From NCBI RefSeq assembly GCF_900142125.1, contig NZ_FQZT01000003.1, positions 309,964-373,963 on the forward strand: a stretch of 64,000 nucleotides of DNA, written 5' to 3'. The position numbers and the translations under genes are program-made. The number at the start of each line of letters is the position of its first letter. Position 1 is the first letter of the stretch. Positions 1-8,173 of this stretch are shown here, one piece after another. Origin of the DNA: Malonomonas rubra DSM 5091 (GTDB lineage Bacteria; Desulfobacterota; Desulfuromonadia; Desulfuromonadales; Geopsychrobacteraceae). The notes under the pieces were generated by a model. The model was not told where the DNA came from. It did no database searches and was given only the letters and a program-made list of their open reading frames with translations.

Positions 1-229
1 AGGAGCGGCAGAGTGATGCCAACGCCAGAGAATTGGCCGCAGTGCCGTTGAAAGCAAAAAACACTTGGCAATCGGTCTCGAAAAAATCGCGCAGTGCATC
101 GCAGGCCTTTGCCGTCCAGATGTCATCTCCGTAAGAGTTGGCGTAACCGTCGTTCGCAACCATCATCGCCTGCCAGGCCTCCGGGCAGACACCACTGTAG
201 TTGTCGCTGGCAAACATGTTCTTGTCCAT
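1..229 (-). CDS. ltaE: Low-specificity threonine aldolase, N-terminal 76 residues (runs off the window)
   Basis: Reading the minus strand from an ATG at 229 gives an open frame that leaves the window at position 1. It begins MDKNMFASDNYSGVCPEAW and continues to FNGTAANSLALASLC. This is the N-terminus of the PLP-dependent threonine aldolase / beta-eliminating lyase family, where FASDN..G.CPE and the F.GTAANSLAL segment near the cofactor pocket are conserved. Such enzymes cleave L-threonine or allo-threonine to glycine and acetaldehyde in the cytoplasm. A GGAGGA ribosome site lies 5-10 bases before the ATG, which fixes the start. The gene is divergent from the liv operon. The catalytic lysine region lies outside the window, so the call rests on the N-terminus alone. 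Confidence 0.85.
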   Translation of the reverse strand, partial: MDKNMFASDNYSGVCPEAWQAMMVANDGYANSYGDDIWTAKACDALRDFFETDCQVFFAFNGTAANSLALASLCRS

Positions 230-531
230 GGGCAGATCCTCCATTAGCGCAACATAACAAAGCGTCACTCTTGGGTATACTAAAAAAACCGGAGGCGAAA
301 ACCAAAGACAATAATCGGTCTACTCTAATCAAATCGGGCAGGTGCAGAGAAAGCCTTAAAAAATCCTTTTTTGATTATATCAAACAATAGATTGAACCCA
401 TAAAACGGCGTTATAAAGCCCTTGATGAGAATCTGATGCGCTGATATTATGGCCGCTCTTTTTTAGCCTGATCAAACTCAGGTTGGACACTACTGTCTTT
501 TTCTGCACTGTTTTTGAAGGACGAAACATTC
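230..531. other. Divergent intergenic region between threonine aldolase and livG
   Basis: About 300 bases separate the two divergent genes. The left part must carry the aldolase promoter and ribosome site, and the right part the leader of the liv operon. It has several T/A runs, but I found no convincing ORF, RNA gene or strong hairpin-plus-T-run terminator in it. Confidence 0.4.
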
Positions 532-1344
532 ATGCCCTCGGCACAAACACTACTTCAGGTTGACGATATTTCCCTTTCCTTCGGCGGCGTCAAAGCCCTG
601 CAGGGAGTCAGCTTCGATGTCAAAGCAGGGGAATTGTTTTCGATTATCGGACCTAACGGCGCTGGCAAAACCTCGATGCTCAACTGCGTCTCCGGCCGCT
701 ACCACCCCCAGGTCGGCAGCATCCGTTTCCGCGAGAAAGAAATCACCCGGCTCAAACCGAACCAGCGTTGCAACCTCGGCATCGGCCGGACCTTTCAGAA
801 CCTGGCCTTGTTCAATCACATGTCGGTCCTCGACAACATCATGGTCGGACGGCATCACCTGCTGAAGAACAACTTCCTCACCGGTGGACTCTACTGGTTG
901 ACCGGCGCGCGCAAGGAGGAACTGGAGCATCGCCGCCAGGTCGAGGAGATCATCGACTTTCTCGAGATCGCTCATATCCGTAAAGCGCAGGCGGGTACCC
1001 TCTCCTACGGTCTGCGCAAGCGGGTCGAACTGGCCCGCGCCGTCGCTCTCAAACCGGACCTGATCCTGCTCGACGAGCCGATGGCCGGGATGAACCACGA
1101 AGAGAAAGAGGACATGGCCCGTTACATCATCGACCTCAACGAAGAGTGGGGGATGACAGTGGTGATGATTGAACACGACATGGGCGTGGTCATGGACCTG
1201 TCCCACCGGGTGATGGTGCTCGACTTCGGCAAGAAGATCGCCGCCGGACTACCGGATGAAATCATGGCCAACGCGACGGTGAAAAAAGCCTACCTCGGTG
1301 AAGAGGATGACGACCTCGTCGATAGTGAAGGAGAGGTCGCCTGA
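532..1344 (+). CDS. livG: Branched-chain/aromatic amino-acid-type ABC transporter, ATP-binding protein LivG
   Basis: This 270-residue ABC ATPase powers uptake by the Liv-type (HAAT family) importer encoded downstream. Visible motifs are Walker A GPNGAGKTS near residue 40, the LivG-typical signature LSYGLRKRVELARA, Walker B LILLDEPMAGM, and the switch histidine in VVMIEHDMGVVM. It matches LivG rather than LivF because it has the YGLRKR form of the signature and a long insertion with the TGG.YW..GA segment. I place the start at ATG 532, with AAGGA ten bases upstream, rather than the in-frame TTG at 514. Its stop overlaps the start of the following acyl-CoA ligase (TGATG), so the two are translationally coupled. 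Confidence 0.93.
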   Translation: MPSAQTLLQVDDISLSFGGVKALQGVSFDVKAGELFSIIGPNGAGKTSMLNCVSGRYHPQVGSIRFREKEITRLKPNQRCNLGIGRTFQNLALFNHMSVLDNIMVGRHHLLKNNFLTGGLYWLTGARKEELEHRRQVEEIIDFLEIAHIRKAQAGTLSYGLRKRVELARAVALKPDLILLDEPMAGMNHEEKEDMARYIIDLNEEWGMTVVMIEHDMGVVMDLSHRVMVLDFGKKIAAGLPDEIMANATVKKAYLGEEDDDLVDSEGEVA

Positions 1345-3251
1345 TGACACATCACCATCCCGACATTAGCGTCTACGATACCTTTCCCAAGCTGCTCGCC
1401 TACAACGCCGAGCAGTATCCGAACGACATCGCCATACGCGAAAAAGCCTTCGGCATCTGGAAACAGTTGACCTGGACTGATTACAATGAACTGGTCCGCA
1501 ATATGGCCCTCGGCCTGCAGTCCCTCGGCCTCAGCCGCGGCGATTCCGCCGGACTTATCGGTGACAACCGGCCGGAGTGGGTCGCCGGCGAAATCGCAGT
1601 CCACGCCGTCGGCGGCATGATCTTCGGTATCTACCAGGATTCGCTCAACGACGAGGTTGCCTACCTGATCAACTACGCCGGTGCGAAGGTCATCCTCGCC
1701 GAAGATGAAGAGCAGGTCGACAAGGTGCTGGAGATCACCGAGCAGTGCCCCTGCGTCGAGCACATCATCTACAGCGATCCGCGCGGCATGCGCAAGTATG
1801 ATGATCCGCGTCTGATGCCGCTGGAAGAACTGCTGAAGCTGGGAGCTGAGCTGCACGAAAAAGAACCAAACACCTACAGCGAGATGATCGCCGTCGGCAA
1901 AGGCGATGATGTCGCCATTCTCTGCCCGACCTCCGGCACCACCAGCAAACCGAAGCTGGCGATGCTGCAGGCCGGTGCTCTGCTCGACCACTGCGTTTAC
2001 TACCTGCAGGCCGACTCACGCCAACCGGGTGACAACTACGTCTCGGTGCTACCGCTGCCCTGGATCATGGAGCAGGTCTACGCCGTCTGTCAGGCGCTGA
2101 TGGTGCGGCTGATCGTCAACTTCGTCGAAGAACCGGAAACCCAGATGGACGATCTGCGCGAGATCGGCCCGCACTTTGTGCTGCTGGCGCCGCGGGTCTG
2201 GGAATCGCTGGCTGCCGACGTGCAGGCGCGGATGATGGACGCCTCCCCGTTCAAACGCAAAATCTATGATTTCTGTATCAAGCGCGCCATCAACAGCTTC
2301 AAGAAAACCGGAAAACCGTCGAAGCTGGCTTACTGGCTGATCTTCAAACCGCTGAAAGACCGGCTCGGCTTCAGCCGCCTGCGCTCGGCAGCGACCGGCG
2401 GGGCGGCACTGGGACCGGATACCTTCAAGTTTTTTCTTTCGATGGGTGTGCCGCTGCGGCAGATCTACGGCCAGACCGAACTGGCTGGCGCTTACACCAT
2501 CCACGCCGCCGATGACGTCGATTACGACAGCGTCGGCGTGCCCTTCGAAAAGAGCGATATCCGCATCGACAACCCGGATGAAAATGGTGTTGGCGAGATC
2601 ATCGCCCGTAACCCGGGAATGTTCTGCGGCTATTACAAAAACGAGGAAGCGAGCAAAGAATCGCTCGATGAGGACGGCTGGATGGCGACCGGCGACGCCG
2701 GTTACTTCAAAAAAGAGAACGGCCACCTGGTGGTCATCGACCGGATCAGCGATATCGCCGTCACCGCTTGCGGCAACCGTTTCTCGCCGCAGTTCATCGA
2801 AAACAAGCTGAAGTTTTCGCCCTTTATTGCCGAGGTTGTTGTCCTCGGCCACGGACGGGAATTCCTCACCGCGATGATCTGCATCCGCTTCGACATCGTC
2901 GCCAAGTGGGCCGAGAAGCGCGGCATCGCCTTCACCAACTACATCAACCTGTCAGCACAGGATGAAGTCTACGAGCGGATTCAACGCGAGGTCGAAGCAG
3001 TTAACGCCACCCTGCCGGAAGCGCACCAGATCAAAAAGTTCCTGCTGCTCTACAAGCAGCTCGACGCCGACGATGGTGAACTGACCCGAACCCGCAAGGT
3101 CCGCCGCGGCGTGATCCGCGAAGTCTATAGCGACATCATAGAGGGGCTTTACAGTCTGGAGTCACAAATCCCGGTCGATACCATCATTACATTTCAGGAT
3201 GGTACGACTTCGAGGGTGCAGACAAACTTGCGGGTGGTGGAGTTGCAATAA
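1344..3251 (+). CDS. AMP-dependent acyl-CoA synthetase (long-chain/FadD15-like), embedded in the liv operon
   Basis: This 635-residue protein belongs to the ANL superfamily. It activates a carboxylic acid with ATP to an acyl-adenylate and then forms the CoA thioester. The adenylate-binding loop PTSGTTSKPKLAML is at about residue 195, QIYGQTELAG at about 375, and DGWMATGDAGYFKKENGHL at about 445. It closely resembles the 600-residue long-chain acyl-CoA synthetase branch often found with Liv-type transporters. Its start overlaps livG, placing it between the ATPase and permease genes. This suggests it traps the imported substrate, or its breakdown product, as a CoA ester. The substrate cannot be read from sequence; aromatic or branched-chain acids would fit the neighbours. 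Confidence 0.88.
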   Translation: MTHHHPDISVYDTFPKLLAYNAEQYPNDIAIREKAFGIWKQLTWTDYNELVRNMALGLQSLGLSRGDSAGLIGDNRPEWVAGEIAVHAVGGMIFGIYQDSLNDEVAYLINYAGAKVILAEDEEQVDKVLEITEQCPCVEHIIYSDPRGMRKYDDPRLMPLEELLKLGAELHEKEPNTYSEMIAVGKGDDVAILCPTSGTTSKPKLAMLQAGALLDHCVYYLQADSRQPGDNYVSVLPLPWIMEQVYAVCQALMVRLIVNFVEEPETQMDDLREIGPHFVLLAPRVWESLAADVQARMMDASPFKRKIYDFCIKRAINSFKKTGKPSKLAYWLIFKPLKDRLGFSRLRSAATGGAALGPDTFKFFLSMGVPLRQIYGQTELAGAYTIHAADDVDYDSVGVPFEKSDIRIDNPDENGVGEIIARNPGMFCGYYKNEEASKESLDEDGWMATGDAGYFKKENGHLVVIDRISDIAVTACGNRFSPQFIENKLKFSPFIAEVVVLGHGREFLTAMICIRFDIVAKWAEKRGIAFTNYINLSAQDEVYERIQREVEAVNATLPEAHQIKKFLLLYKQLDADDGELTRTRKVRRGVIREVYSDIIEGLYSLESQIPVDTIITFQDGTTSRVQTNLRVVELQ

Positions 3252-3276
3252 AACTCTGCACAGCAGGTGAGTTAAT

Positions 3277-3370
3277 TCCTTCTCCCCAGGGGAGAAGGTG
3301 CCGAAGGCGGATGAGGGGGATTTTACAGAACGTCGCCCCTCACCCCAACCCTCTCCCAGTGGGAGAGGGA
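3277..3370. repeat. Palindromic intergenic repeat, copy 1 (arm B - spacer - arm A)
   Basis: Between the acyl-CoA ligase and livH lie two outward palindromes: CTTCTCCCC/GGGGAGAAG at the left and CCCTCTCCC/GGGAGAGGG at the right. Each continues inward into an arm ending in a G-run or C-run (GGATGAGGGGG and CCCCTCACCC). The arms face each other across a 16-base spacer starting ATTTT. The same architecture recurs in other gaps of this cluster. It may fold as a transcribed hairpin pair inside the operon. Confidence 0.8.
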
Positions 3371-3413
3371 GCAAACGCAACAACCGTGGCAAACACCACG
3401 CTGGAGATATTAA

Positions 3414-4307
3414 ATGAACACTGAACTGCTCATGCAACTGGTCGTCAACGGCCTGATCGTCGGCACCCTCTACGGGGTGGTGGCGATGTGCTTCGTGCTG
3501 ATCTACAAATCAACCCGGGTGGTCAACTTCGCCCAAGGCGAATTCCTCTTGATCGGTGCCTGGACCTGCTGGTGGCTGTTGATGAAATTCGAGCTGCCCT
3601 TCTGGTTCGGCTTCCCGCTGACACTGGCCTTTATGGTGGTCTTCGGTATCGCCCTGCAGGTGATCGTACTGCGGCCGATGATCGGTGAACCGATCATCTC
3701 GGTGATCATGGTCACCATCGGCCTGTCGATCTTCTTCCAGGCGCTGATGGGCCTGCTGTTCGGCCACGAGACTAAGTCCTTCCCGCAGGTGTTCGAGACC
3801 ACCAGCGTCAACATTTTGGGCATGCAGGTGCAGTCGGCCTATATCCTCAGTATGGTCATTTCGGTGCTGGTCATGGTCGCCTTCTACTACTTCTTTAAAT
3901 ATTCCCGCACCGGTCTGGCGATGCGCGCGACCGCTTTCGACCAGCAGGTAGCACAGAGTCTCGGCATCTCGGTCAAGCATGTCTTCGCCGCTGCCTGGGC
4001 AATCTCAGCGGTCGTCTCGGCACTGGCCGGCATCGTTATCGGCATGGTCAACGGTGTTTCTTCGGCGCTGTCTTTTTTCGGCATCAAGGTCTTTCCGGTG
4101 GTCATCCTCGGCGGCCTCGATTCGATCGTCGGCTCGGTCATCGGCGGGCTGATCATCGGCGTACTGGAGAACGTCGCTGAATTCGCCGACAGCCAGTGGC
4201 TACATATCGGCAACCTCTACGTGATCGCACCATTTTATGCCCTGATTATTATCCTGATGATCAAGCCGTACGGCCTGTTCGGCACCAAGGATATCGAAAG
4301 GATTTAA
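3414..4307 (+). CDS. livH: Liv-type ABC transporter inner-membrane permease LivH
   Basis: This 297-residue hydrophobic protein has about eight predicted membrane spans. Hallmarks are the N-terminal NGLIVGTLYGVVAMCFVLIY segment, the conserved VNFAQGEF motif, AFDQQVAQSLGISV in the cytoplasmic coupling loop, and GGLDSIVGSVIGGLIIGVLE near the end. LivH pairs with LivM to form the transmembrane channel of the HAAT-family importer. The ATG follows GGAGATATTAA. The gap before it is filled by palindromic repeat copy 1, and livM starts six bases after its stop. Confidence 0.94.
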   Translation: MNTELLMQLVVNGLIVGTLYGVVAMCFVLIYKSTRVVNFAQGEFLLIGAWTCWWLLMKFELPFWFGFPLTLAFMVVFGIALQVIVLRPMIGEPIISVIMVTIGLSIFFQALMGLLFGHETKSFPQVFETTSVNILGMQVQSAYILSMVISVLVMVAFYYFFKYSRTGLAMRATAFDQQVAQSLGISVKHVFAAAWAISAVVSALAGIVIGMVNGVSSALSFFGIKVFPVVILGGLDSIVGSVIGGLIIGVLENVAEFADSQWLHIGNLYVIAPFYALIIILMIKPYGLFGTKDIERI

Positions 4308-4313
4308 TGCTCC

Positions 4314-5378
4314 ATGTCTCTCGGTAGTTCCATGCGTCCGTGCGGCGATTACCGCACCACCTACGCATCTGATATGACGATTTTCGCCACGCCGGTGACG
4401 CGCTACATTACGCTCGCTTTTATCGCGCTGCTGTTTCTGGTGCCTTTCGTCGGTAGTCCTTATGTGCTGAACCTGATGATCCAGATCGGCTATTACGGTA
4501 TCGCTGCGCTCGGCCTGAACCTGGTGGTCGGCTTCACCGGGCAGATTTCCCTCGGCCACTCCGCTTTCTTCGGTTTCGGCGCTTTTGCCTCGGCCTGGCT
4601 GAGCAATTCCTTTGGCGTCCCGGTCTTCTTCGCTATTCCGCTGGCTGGCGTTCTGACCATGCTGGTCGGTCTGCTGGTCGGCATCCCGGCTGGCCGGATT
4701 AAAGGGCTTTACCTGGCGATCGCAACCTTGGCCTCGCAGTTCATCCTGGAAGATTTCTTCGCCCGTGCCGGCTGGTTCACCGGCGGATCTGCTGGCGCCA
4801 TGACCGAGTACCTGACCATCTTCGGCTTCAGCTTCGACACCGATCAGTCCTACTACTATGTGGTGCTGATTTACGTGGTGCTGATCTTCACCTTCACCTC
4901 CAACCTGATCCGCTCCCGTGACGGACGGGCACTGGTGGCGGTGCGCGATCATTACCTGTCGGCGGAAATCATGGGCATCAACCTGACCTGGTACCGGGTC
5001 ATGTCTTTCGGCCTGTCAGCCCTCTACGCCGGAATCGGCGGCGCCCTGTTCGGCCATTATCTCGGCTTCGTCTCTGCCGAGGGCTTCACCATCATCCTCT
5101 CGATCCAGTTCCTGGCGATGATCATCATCGGCGGTCTCGGCTCGATCTATGGCACCATCCTCGGCACCATCTTCATGGTGCTGCTGCCGGAGCTGATGGA
5201 GTGGAGCGTCAACCTGTTCAGCGGCTCCTACCCTGATCTGGTGCAGTCGTTGGCCTACATCAAGGAGATGGCGATCGGCCTGGCGATCATACTGTTTCTT
5301 ATTTTCGAGCCGGAAGGTCTGGCCCACCGCTGGCAGCGGATCAAGGCCTACTGGAAGCTCTACCCGTTCTCATATTGA
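4314..5378 (+). CDS. livM: Liv-type ABC transporter inner-membrane permease LivM
   Basis: This 354-residue permease has multiple membrane segments and the LivM hallmarks ALGLNLVVGFTGQISLGHSAF, GIPAGRIKGLYLAIATLA, and GGLGSIYGTILGTIF. It forms the second half of the translocation channel. The N-terminus carries RPCGDYRTTYASDM ahead of the first span, an extension I recall from other deltaproteobacterial LivM proteins, so I keep the ATG at 4314. AAAGGA lies about eleven bases upstream. An internal ATG at 4374 would give a 334-residue form. Confidence 0.93.
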   Translation: MSLGSSMRPCGDYRTTYASDMTIFATPVTRYITLAFIALLFLVPFVGSPYVLNLMIQIGYYGIAALGLNLVVGFTGQISLGHSAFFGFGAFASAWLSNSFGVPVFFAIPLAGVLTMLVGLLVGIPAGRIKGLYLAIATLASQFILEDFFARAGWFTGGSAGAMTEYLTIFGFSFDTDQSYYYVVLIYVVLIFTFTSNLIRSRDGRALVAVRDHYLSAEIMGINLTWYRVMSFGLSALYAGIGGALFGHYLGFVSAEGFTIILSIQFLAMIIIGGLGSIYGTILGTIFMVLLPELMEWSVNLFSGSYPDLVQSLAYIKEMAIGLAIILFLIFEPEGLAHRWQRIKAYWKLYPFSY

Positions 5379-5447
5379 TTATTTATTGGACATGGAAATC
5401 CGCTTAGCACTGTTTTAGAGAGTTCACAAACAAACGAGGAGGAAAAG

Positions 5448-6698
5448 ATGAGTAAAAGATGGTTCAGAAATATCTGCATCATGTTGGTCATGGCCGCATT
5501 TTCCGCTGGCACTGCCTTGGCAGCCGGTACTGTTTCCGTCGGCCACTTGACCGACTTCACCGGCCCAACCGGCGGCGTCGGCGCACACTACGGCCCCGGC
5601 GTCATTGATGCCCTCAACTACGCTAACGCCAACGGCGGCGTCAACGGCAAAAAGATCGAGTTCGAAACCGTCGACTACTCTTATAAGGCGGACCGTGCGG
5701 TCGCCACTTACAAGAAATGGAAGTCGGGACTCAAGCCAATCGTCATCCAGGGCTGGGGCACCGCCGACACCGAAGCGCTGGTCCGTTTCATCGCACGCGA
5801 CAAAGTGACCTACATCTCGGCATCCTATTCCGGTCACCTGACCGACCCGGAAGGCAAATCGCCTCGGAGCAAAAACAAAGCGCCGTACAACTTCTTCTAC
5901 GGCCCATCCTACTCCGACGGCTGCCGTGGTTTGGTCCAATGGGCAGCTGAGGACTGGAAAGCCAAAGGCGGCGAAGGCAAGCCGAAGTTTACCCACATGG
6001 GCGACAACCACCCTTACCCGAACGCCCCGAAAGATGCCTGCGGTGCCTACGCGGAAGAGCTCGGTTTCGAAATTATGCAACCGATCGTTTATTCGATGAA
6101 ACCAGCCGACACCAAAGCCCAGTGCCTGACACTGAAAGATTCTGGTTCTAACTATGCCTTCCTTGGCAACACCTCCGGCTCCAACATTTCGCTGATTAAA
6201 TCCTGCGACACTGTCGGCGTCGAAACTCAGTTCCTCGCCAACATCTGGGGCTGGGACGAAAACGGCATCAATGCAGCGCAGGCAGCCGGTGACGGCGTAG
6301 CCTGGGTTGTTGGTGGCACCCCGTGGAAAGCCGGTGCCAGCGACAATAAGGTGATGAAAGCGATCTCCGACATGTCAGCTAAGAGTGCTGACGAGTATCG
6401 TGGCCTGCACTATGTGCGCGGCGTCTGCTCGACCATGTTCATGGTCGACGCCATGAAGATGGCTGACAAAGCCGGCGAGTTGAACGGCCCCGGCATCAAG
6501 AAGGCGATGGAAAGCATGCAGAGCTACGTCCCGGAAGGTCTCGAAGGCGTCTGCCTGCCATCAACCTGGACCAGCGAAGACCATCGCGGGACCACCTTGG
6601 TATCGGTCTATAAAAGCGAGTTCAACGGTGGTGATTTCAAGATGAACAAACAAACCACCGTGGAAGTGCCGCGCCGCCCGGAATGGCTGGGTTGGTAA
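5448..6698 (+). CDS. livK: Liv-type ABC transporter periplasmic substrate-binding protein
   Basis: This 416-residue periplasmic binding protein (type 1 fold) delivers substrate to LivHM. A signal peptide is clear: MSKRWFRNICIM followed by a hydrophobic run ending GTALAAG. The mature protein starts TVSVGHLTDFTGPTGGVGAHYGPG and continues with NANGGVNGKKIEF, typical of the family. A strong GAGGAGGAA ribosome site precedes the ATG. It is longer than E. coli LivK (about 370 residues) and has several cysteines after residue 140. It resembles the group that binds aromatic or other carboxylic compounds, but ligand specificity cannot be assigned from sequence. Confidence 0.9.
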   Translation: MSKRWFRNICIMLVMAAFSAGTALAAGTVSVGHLTDFTGPTGGVGAHYGPGVIDALNYANANGGVNGKKIEFETVDYSYKADRAVATYKKWKSGLKPIVIQGWGTADTEALVRFIARDKVTYISASYSGHLTDPEGKSPRSKNKAPYNFFYGPSYSDGCRGLVQWAAEDWKAKGGEGKPKFTHMGDNHPYPNAPKDACGAYAEELGFEIMQPIVYSMKPADTKAQCLTLKDSGSNYAFLGNTSGSNISLIKSCDTVGVETQFLANIWGWDENGINAAQAAGDGVAWVVGGTPWKAGASDNKVMKAISDMSAKSADEYRGLHYVRGVCSTMFMVDAMKMADKAGELNGPGIKKAMESMQSYVPEGLEGVCLPSTWTSEDHRGTTLVSVYKSEFNGGDFKMNKQTTVEVPRRPEWLGW

Positions 6699-6714
6699 AA
6701 GGTGCGTAATCAAA

Positions 6715-6826
6715 ACCCTCTCCCCAGGGGAGAGGGTGGCGCAAAGCGCCGGGGGAGGGGAAAGGTTCTGCGACAACCACCCCTCATCCGCCCTGTCGGG
6801 CACCTTCTCCCAATGGGAGAAGGGAC
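6715..6826. repeat. Palindromic intergenic repeat, copy 2 (arm A-like - spacer - arm B)
   Basis: The livK-livF gap carries the palindrome CCCTCTCCCC/GGGGAGAGGG and then an arm with its own small hairpin (GGCGC/GCGCC) ending GGGGGAGGGG. After a spacer of about 19 bases come CCCCTCATCCG and the palindrome CTTCTCCC/GGGAGAAG. Outer palindromes with inward G/C-runs match the other copies, in the opposite overall orientation to copy 1. Confidence 0.78.
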
Positions 6827-6857
6827 ACATTGATCAACATTTCGACCGGAGAAGCTG

Positions 6858-7676
6858 GTGAGTCACACTGCAACACAATCTGAGGCCGCTGAACCTTTGT
6901 TGACCCTCAATAACATCGAGGTCGTCTACGATGAAGTTATCCTGGTGCTGCGCGGAGTCAGCCTCGAAGTACCGAAGGGGGAGATCGTCACCCTGCTCGG
7001 CCCAAACGGTGCCGGCAAATCGACCACTTTGAAAGCGATCTCCGGCCTTCTCGGCACCGAGGACGGCAAAGTCACCCGCGGCAGCGTCCAGTTTATGGGC
7101 GAAGACATCGCCAACAGCGCCCCGGAGCAGATCGTCCGCCAGGGAATCTTCCAAGTCATGGAAGGCCGCCGCATCATCGGCGACATGACTGTACACGAAA
7201 ACCTGCGGCTGGGCGCTTACACGCGTAAAGACAAAGAGATCAACAGCGACATCGAAATGGTCTACAACTACTTCCCACGGTTGAAAGAGCGGACTGGCCT
7301 GGCCGGCTACCTCTCCGGCGGGGAGCAGCAGATGCTCGCCATCGGCCGGGCGATGATGGCGCGCCCGAAGCTGATGCTGCTGGACGAACCCTCTATGGGC
7401 CTTTCGCCACTGCTGGTCAAAGAGGTTTTCAACATCATCCAGACCATCAACCGTGAGCAGGGTATCACCATGCTGTTGGTTGAGCAGAACGCCAACATCG
7501 CGCTGAAACACGCGACCTACGGTTACGTCATGGAGTCGGGCAAGATCGTCATGGACGGGACTCGCGACGAACTGATGAACAACGAAGACATCAAGCAGTT
7601 CTACCTCGGCGGCGGCGAGGAACGACGCTCCTTCAAAAATCTCAAGTCGTACAAACGCCGTAAGCGTTGGCTTTAA
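6858..7676 (+). CDS. livF: Liv-type ABC transporter, ATP-binding protein LivF
   Basis: This 272-residue ABC ATPase is the partner of LivG. Motifs are Walker A GPNGAGKSTT, signature LSGGEQQMLAIGRAMMARP, Walker B LMLLDEPSMGLSP, and switch histidine region LLVEQNANIALKHA. LLVEQNA and MGLSPLLV are typical of LivF. The start is a GTG at 6858 with GGAGAAG about eight bases upstream. The C-terminus is basic (KSYKRRKRW). It follows repeat copy 2 and precedes the DUF559-containing element. Confidence 0.93.
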   Translation: MSHTATQSEAAEPLLTLNNIEVVYDEVILVLRGVSLEVPKGEIVTLLGPNGAGKSTTLKAISGLLGTEDGKVTRGSVQFMGEDIANSAPEQIVRQGIFQVMEGRRIIGDMTVHENLRLGAYTRKDKEINSDIEMVYNYFPRLKERTGLAGYLSGGEQQMLAIGRAMMARPKLMLLDEPSMGLSPLLVKEVFNIIQTINREQGITMLLVEQNANIALKHATYGYVMESGKIVMDGTRDELMNNEDIKQFYLGGGEERRSFKNLKSYKRRKRWL

Positions 7677-7682
7677 AAGAGT

Positions 7683-7718
7683 CCCCTCTCCCCAGGGGAG
7701 AGGGTTAGGGTGAGGGGG
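7683..7718. repeat. Palindromic repeat arm A, left border of the DUF559 unit
   Basis: This is one arm of the family: palindrome CCCTCTCCCC/GGGGAGAGGG followed by TTAGGGTGAGGGGG. The G-rich inner edge lies seven bases before the TTG start of the DUF559 gene and can act as its ribosome-binding site. The bases just inside (ATTTT) are the same as in the spacer of copy 1. Confidence 0.8.
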
Positions 7719-7725
7719 ATTTTCA

Positions 7726-8055
7726 TTGGCAGTTCCATCTAATCTGCTTATTTTTGCCAGAGAACTGCGGAAACAACAAACAGACGCAGAAACTTTGCTC
7801 TGGCAATTACTTAGAGGACGACGTCTCGGCGGATTCAAATTTCGCAGACAACACCCGCTGGCAGGATATATTCTCGATTTTTACTGCCGCGAAGCTGCGT
7901 TGGCCATCGAGTTGGATGGCGGTGGGCATAATGAGAATGAGCAACATGCATATGATGAAGAACGCACGCACATTCTGGAGGGTGCGGGCATTGAAGTTCT
8001 CAATGCAACTGAAGATATTTTGGAAGTTTTGTACTCACATTTAAATAAAAGCTGA
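7726..8055 (+). CDS. DUF559 domain protein (Vsr-like PD-(D/E)XK endonuclease fold)
   Basis: This 109-residue protein matches DUF559: RELRKQQTDAETLLWQLLRG, then KFRRQHPLAGYILDFYC, then AIELDGGGH, and an alternating C-terminal segment IEVLNATEDIL. The family is related to the very-short-patch repair endonuclease Vsr and to restriction-type PD-(D/E)XK nucleases. Candidate catalytic residues are D51, E62, D64 and H68. Biological roles of DUF559 proteins are poorly known. The TTG start is chosen because GAGGGGG of the flanking repeat arm sits seven bases upstream and the frame starts directly with the family's N-terminus. The gene is bounded on both sides by inward-facing repeat arms and has no evident link to transport or CoA-ligase function. 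Confidence 0.82.
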   Translation: MAVPSNLLIFARELRKQQTDAETLLWQLLRGRRLGGFKFRRQHPLAGYILDFYCREAALAIELDGGGHNENEQHAYDEERTHILEGAGIEVLNATEDILEVLYSHLNKS

Positions 8056-8064
8056 AAAACAAAG

Positions 8065-8109
8065 GCCCCCTCATCCGGCCTACGGCCACCTTCTCCCCTA
8101 GGGAGAAGG
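8065..8109. repeat. Palindromic repeat arm B, right border of the DUF559 unit
   Basis: GCCCCCTCATCCGGCCTACGG leads into the palindrome CCTTCTCCC/GGGAGAAGG with a three-base loop. It is the reverse complement of arm B in copies 1 and 5, so it faces the DUF559 gene. Confidence 0.78.
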
Positions 8110-8120
8110 CACACAGCGAT

Positions 8121-8155
8121 CCCCTCTCCTTGGGGAGAGGGCTAGGGTGAGGGGG
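8121..8155. repeat. Solo palindromic repeat arm A upstream of the PaaK-like gene
   Basis: A single arm A (palindrome CCCTCTCC/GGAGAGGG followed by CTAGGGTGAGGGGG) lies between arm B of the DUF559 unit and the PaaK-like gene, with no partner arm to its right. Its inner edge is followed by TATTTT, similar to the ATTTT of other copies. It is probably a half-element left by deletion. Confidence 0.72.
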
Positions 8156-8173
8156 TATTTTAGGAGTTCCCCC

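Larger units (their letters stand above)
7683..8109 (+). mobile_element. Candidate autonomous repeat element: arm A - DUF559 gene - inverted arm B
   Basis: Arm A (7683-7718) points its G-run inward and arm B (8065-8109) points its C-run inward, exactly as in the short copies at 3277, 6715 and 11966. Those copies have only a spacer of about 16-20 bases, whereas here the space holds a complete DUF559 gene. I infer that this is a full-length element and the short copies are internally deleted derivatives, comparable in logic to MITEs or to REP sequences with their RAYT gene. Mobility is not shown by the sequence alone. Confidence 0.45.
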
